Source: Candidatus Methanocomedens sp.
GTDB taxonomy: Archaea; Halobacteriota; Methanosarcinia; Methanosarcinales; Methanocomedenaceae
Assembly (NCBI GenBank): GCA_013374385.1
Contig: QBUR01000125.1
Coordinates: 1-6,227 of the forward strand
Reading direction: 5' to 3'
DNA length: 6,227 bases
The notes beneath the pieces were generated by a model. That model ran no database searches. It was not told where the DNA came from and saw only the letters and a list, made by a program, of their open reading frames with translations. How positions within the stretch are numbered: position 1 is the stretch's first letter; the number at the start of each line of letters is the position of its first letter. A program made the translations under genes and the position numbers. Of the stretch, positions 4,431-6,227 are shown piece after piece.

Positions 4431-5606
4431 CTAGTCTCCTCCGGTTATTTTTTCCACCAATATATCAAATGCTTCATATATACCTTTCTTACTGGTCGCT
4501 ACTGTTGGAACTATAGGTACATCTTTTGGTATATTAAAATGATTGCGAATCTCATCTGCAGACAAGGCACCCGGCAAGTCTTGCTTATTGGCAACAATAA
4601 TATGCGGAAGACCATACCCCTTTGTAATTTCAAGCATTTGCTTGGCCCTTATAAAATCTTTTGGTAGTGTGGAGTCAACCACCAGGAATATTCCCATGGC
4701 TTCACCACTTATCATCTTAATAATAGGATCGAAACGTTCCTGACCCGGAGTCCCGAAAATATCAGCACTAAAGCCTTTATAGTCGATATGACCGTGGTCA
4801 AGAGCAATTGTTGTACCAAGTCGGTCCACCGATACTGCTCTGGTAGATAGGGAATGGATAAATGATGACTTGCCTGCATTAAATGGTCCCGTAACCAGTA
4901 TCTTTGGTATATATATCCTTATACCGCCAGGGCGCAATACCCTAAACAGCATTGAGCGCATTTCCACTTTCGACCAATCCGCTTTAAGCACACCGAAGTA
5001 CTGCCCGAATATGACACGTTCCTCTATACCCCCAATGCTTATGACACAGTTGAAAATATCATTTTTCATGCTTTTCAAGGTACTTTCTTCATAGGGCCAT
5101 GCCGTGAAGTTGTATATTAGCACATGTTCCCTTATCATTGCCATCCTGTTCCACATCTTTACGGCATTAAGGGTATTCTCTTCACCACACAGGTCCATTA
5201 TTGACGATAAAGAACCGACCATGATGATTGAACCTTTTGGCACATCCTTCATGGCACGATCAATCATCTCAGTCATGCTATCAATGCTCTCAGGATTAGA
5301 GACCACATAATTCTCGGTTGAAAGTCCTCCAATTAAGGATGAAAATCCATCAATTATTAAAAGCTTATCATCGAATTGTTTGATGTTCCACCCAAATTCC
5401 CTGAGATGGTCCTTCATGGTTTCCGGGTTCGAACTGGATGTCACATACACGCAAGTACCACCCTTCGCGAGATTGTGGTAAAGGGTCTGCATACCGAACA
5501 CATCACCTTCAACACCAAGATGATTGAAATATATCAGTGATTTCCCTTTCGGAATTCCTCCGTCCAGGAATTCGTCTAATTTTGGTATACCAGTTTCAAC
5601 CATCAT
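4431..5606 (-). CDS. Fusion: degenerate RecA/KaiC-like domain + MglA/COG2229-type small GTPase
   Basis: The 391 residues contain two domains. Residues 1-230 resemble the KaiC/RAD55 branch of RecA: GIPKLDEFLDGGIPKG (6-21) is the classic entry motif, but the Walker A position reads YFNHLGVEGDVFG (26-38) without the GK[ST], and the Walker B strand SIIMVGSLSS (126-135) has Gly where Asp is expected. It is probably a non-catalytic scaffold. Residues 233-388 form a small GTPase: G1 GPFNAGKSS (240-248), G2 Thr265/Thr266, G3 FGTPGQERF (284-292) with Gly285 in place of the Ras Asp57 position but the catalytic-type Gln289 kept, G4 NKQD (340-343), G5 ATSKKG (370-375). No lipid-anchor cysteine is at the C terminus and no membrane segment is visible. 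Two ATGs begin the frame (5606, 5603); GGTGA (5614-5610) is three and six bases away, favouring the second. Its first ATG shares one base with the upstream stop. Confidence 0.88.
   Translation of the reverse strand: MMVETGIPKLDEFLDGGIPKGKSLIYFNHLGVEGDVFGMQTLYHNLAKGGTCVYVTSSSNPETMKDHLREFGWNIKQFDDKLLIIDGFSSLIGGLSTENYVVSNPESIDSMTEMIDRAMKDVPKGSIIMVGSLSSIMDLCGEENTLNAVKMWNRMAMIREHVLIYNFTAWPYEESTLKSMKNDIFNCVISIGGIEERVIFGQYFGVLKADWSKVEMRSMLFRVLRPGGIRIYIPKILVTGPFNAGKSSFIHSLSTRAVSVDRLGTTIALDHGHIDYKGFSADIFGTPGQERFDPIIKMISGEAMGIFLVVDSTLPKDFIRAKQMLEITKGYGLPHIIVANKQDLPGALSADEIRNHFNIPKDVPIVPTVATSKKGIYEAFDILVEKITGGD
4436..4442 (-). promoter_or_regulatory. strong ribosome binding site of the Roadblock gene, inside the GTPase gene
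   Basis: GGAGGAG on the - strand encodes the penultimate glycines of the GTPase while serving as the best Shine-Dalgarno match in the window, six bases before the Roadblock ATG. It points to high and coupled expression of the regulator. Confidence 0.75.
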
Positions 5607-6227
5607 TACTCACCATCCATTACTACAAGTTCCGCTCCTTCAATTGTGTACTCATACCAGGGGGATGGTTTCTTGTTCATGCCCGTTGTCCTGATGAAAT
5701 GATTGTCATTTTCCTGCCGTATTTCAATTACACCATCAAAAAGTTGTTTTAAGGTGGTAACAGTCTGGTTATCATGCATTCCATCTTCAACAACATAAAT
5801 ACCAATTGCACCAGCAGCTTTTACCCTGCCAGTGAAAACATGCAGGAACCGGAAAACAGTCTGGGTGTTGGAATACATCAGGATAGTAGATAGGGAATTA
5901 ATACACAACCAGATCTTACGTATGTTCTTTTTTATTCGGAATTCTTCGAGGAATTGACTAATTTTAACCCCTATACCTGTCAAATCAACAGGACTCGAGG
6001 CCCTCCTGATGGTTGCTGTATCAGATGTGGGTACCCCCAACGTTTTAGTCACACAATCTACAATACCAAGATGGTCCGGGGGAATGTTCATATTATTATA
6101 ATTAAACCAATCAACAACATTCTCGCCGGGTTCCCGTGTGGTGACGATTACAGCAGCATCCCCTGCTGTTAATCCCTTGTAGACAATATTGTTGACGATG
6201 GTTTCTTTACCGCTCATGGGTGGTCCG
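5606..6227 (-). CDS. RecA/RAD55/KaiC-like protein, N terminus cut by the window edge
   Basis: The frame is open to the right edge. The first Met in the window (6217-6215) is not the start: the codons before it read G-P-P, so GPPMSGKET is an internal Walker A loop and the true start lies beyond the window. About 206 residues are visible. They include VIVTTREPGENVVDWF, a strand-turn GIVDCV, a SSPVDLTGIGVKISQFLEEF stretch typical of archaeal RAD55/KaiC relatives, and the Walker B-like strand IWLCINSLSTILMYS, in which Asn replaces the usual Asp. The Walker A ends GKE-T rather than GK[ST]. Such single-domain relatives are often regulatory rather than recombinases. Its stop overlaps the GTPase-fusion start by one base (TAATG), so the two are probably co-translated. 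ATP binding is plausible, hydrolysis doubtful. Confidence 0.82.
   Translation of the reverse strand, partial: GPPMSGKETIVNNIVYKGLTAGDAAVIVTTREPGENVVDWFNYNNMNIPPDHLGIVDCVTKTLGVPTSDTATIRRASSPVDLTGIGVKISQFLEEFRIKKNIRKIWLCINSLSTILMYSNTQTVFRFLHVFTGRVKAAGAIGIYVVEDGMHDNQTVTTLKQLFDGVIEIRQENDNHFIRTTGMNKKPSPWYEYTIEGAELVVMDGE

Noticed and set aside
4011..4667. A 218-codon open frame on the + strand
   Set aside because: It lies opposite the Roadblock and GTPase genes, both with clear family motifs, and its translation shows no recognisable domain; it is an antisense shadow.
6215..6217. ATG at the right edge as the start of the RecA-like gene
   Set aside because: This Met is the middle residue of the Walker A loop GPPMSGKET; the gene continues beyond the window.
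1..6227. Transposons, tRNA or rRNA genes, toxin-antitoxin pairs, phage or defence genes
   Set aside because: No transposase, terminal inverted repeats, tRNA cloverleaf or defence-protein motif could be seen on either strand.

Overview
The window looks like a chromosomal fragment of a euryarchaeon, most likely a methanogen or methanotroph related to the Methanosarcinales. The evidence is a set of archaeal/eukaryote-type ribosomal proteins (S19e, L31e, L39e), the archaeal translation factor aIF6, a PDCD5-family DNA-binding protein, and tightly packed genes with GGAG/GGTG-type ribosome binding sites. The lineage is inferred from gene content and order; no 16S or other marker pins it down.

Layout. 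Bases 1-210 are AT-rich non-coding DNA with several small dyads. A HAD-superfamily hydrolase gene reads rightward (211-1023). Everything else reads leftward, from the right edge to 1025, as one nearly continuous gene cluster. In transcription order it holds: a RecA/RAD55/KaiC-like protein cut by the window edge (5606-6227); a fusion of a degenerate RecA/KaiC-like domain with an MglA/COG2229-type small GTPase (4431-5606); a Roadblock/LC7 protein (4064-4429); a YhbY/CRM RNA-binding protein (3748-4023); S19e (3191-3640); PDCD5-like (2797-3153); a PP-loop ATPase (2195-2800); L39e (2013-2168, only 51 codons); L31e (1730-2002); and aIF6 (1025-1684). The HAD gene and aIF6 converge with one base between their stop codons.

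How the genes fit together. The left two thirds of the leftward cluster is a ribosome-assembly and translation block: three ribosomal proteins, the large-subunit anti-association factor aIF6, a CRM protein typical of pre-rRNA binding, and two conserved companions. Upstream of it, three genes with junctions of -1 and +1 base form a compact module that looks like a small-GTPase switch: the GTPase, a Roadblock protein of the class that acts as GTPase regulator in MglA/MglB, and two RecA-fold proteins with altered nucleotide-binding motifs. This module is the least ordinary part of the window. Its attachment to a ribosomal operon, and its pseudo-ATPase-GTPase fusion, are the observations most worth following up.
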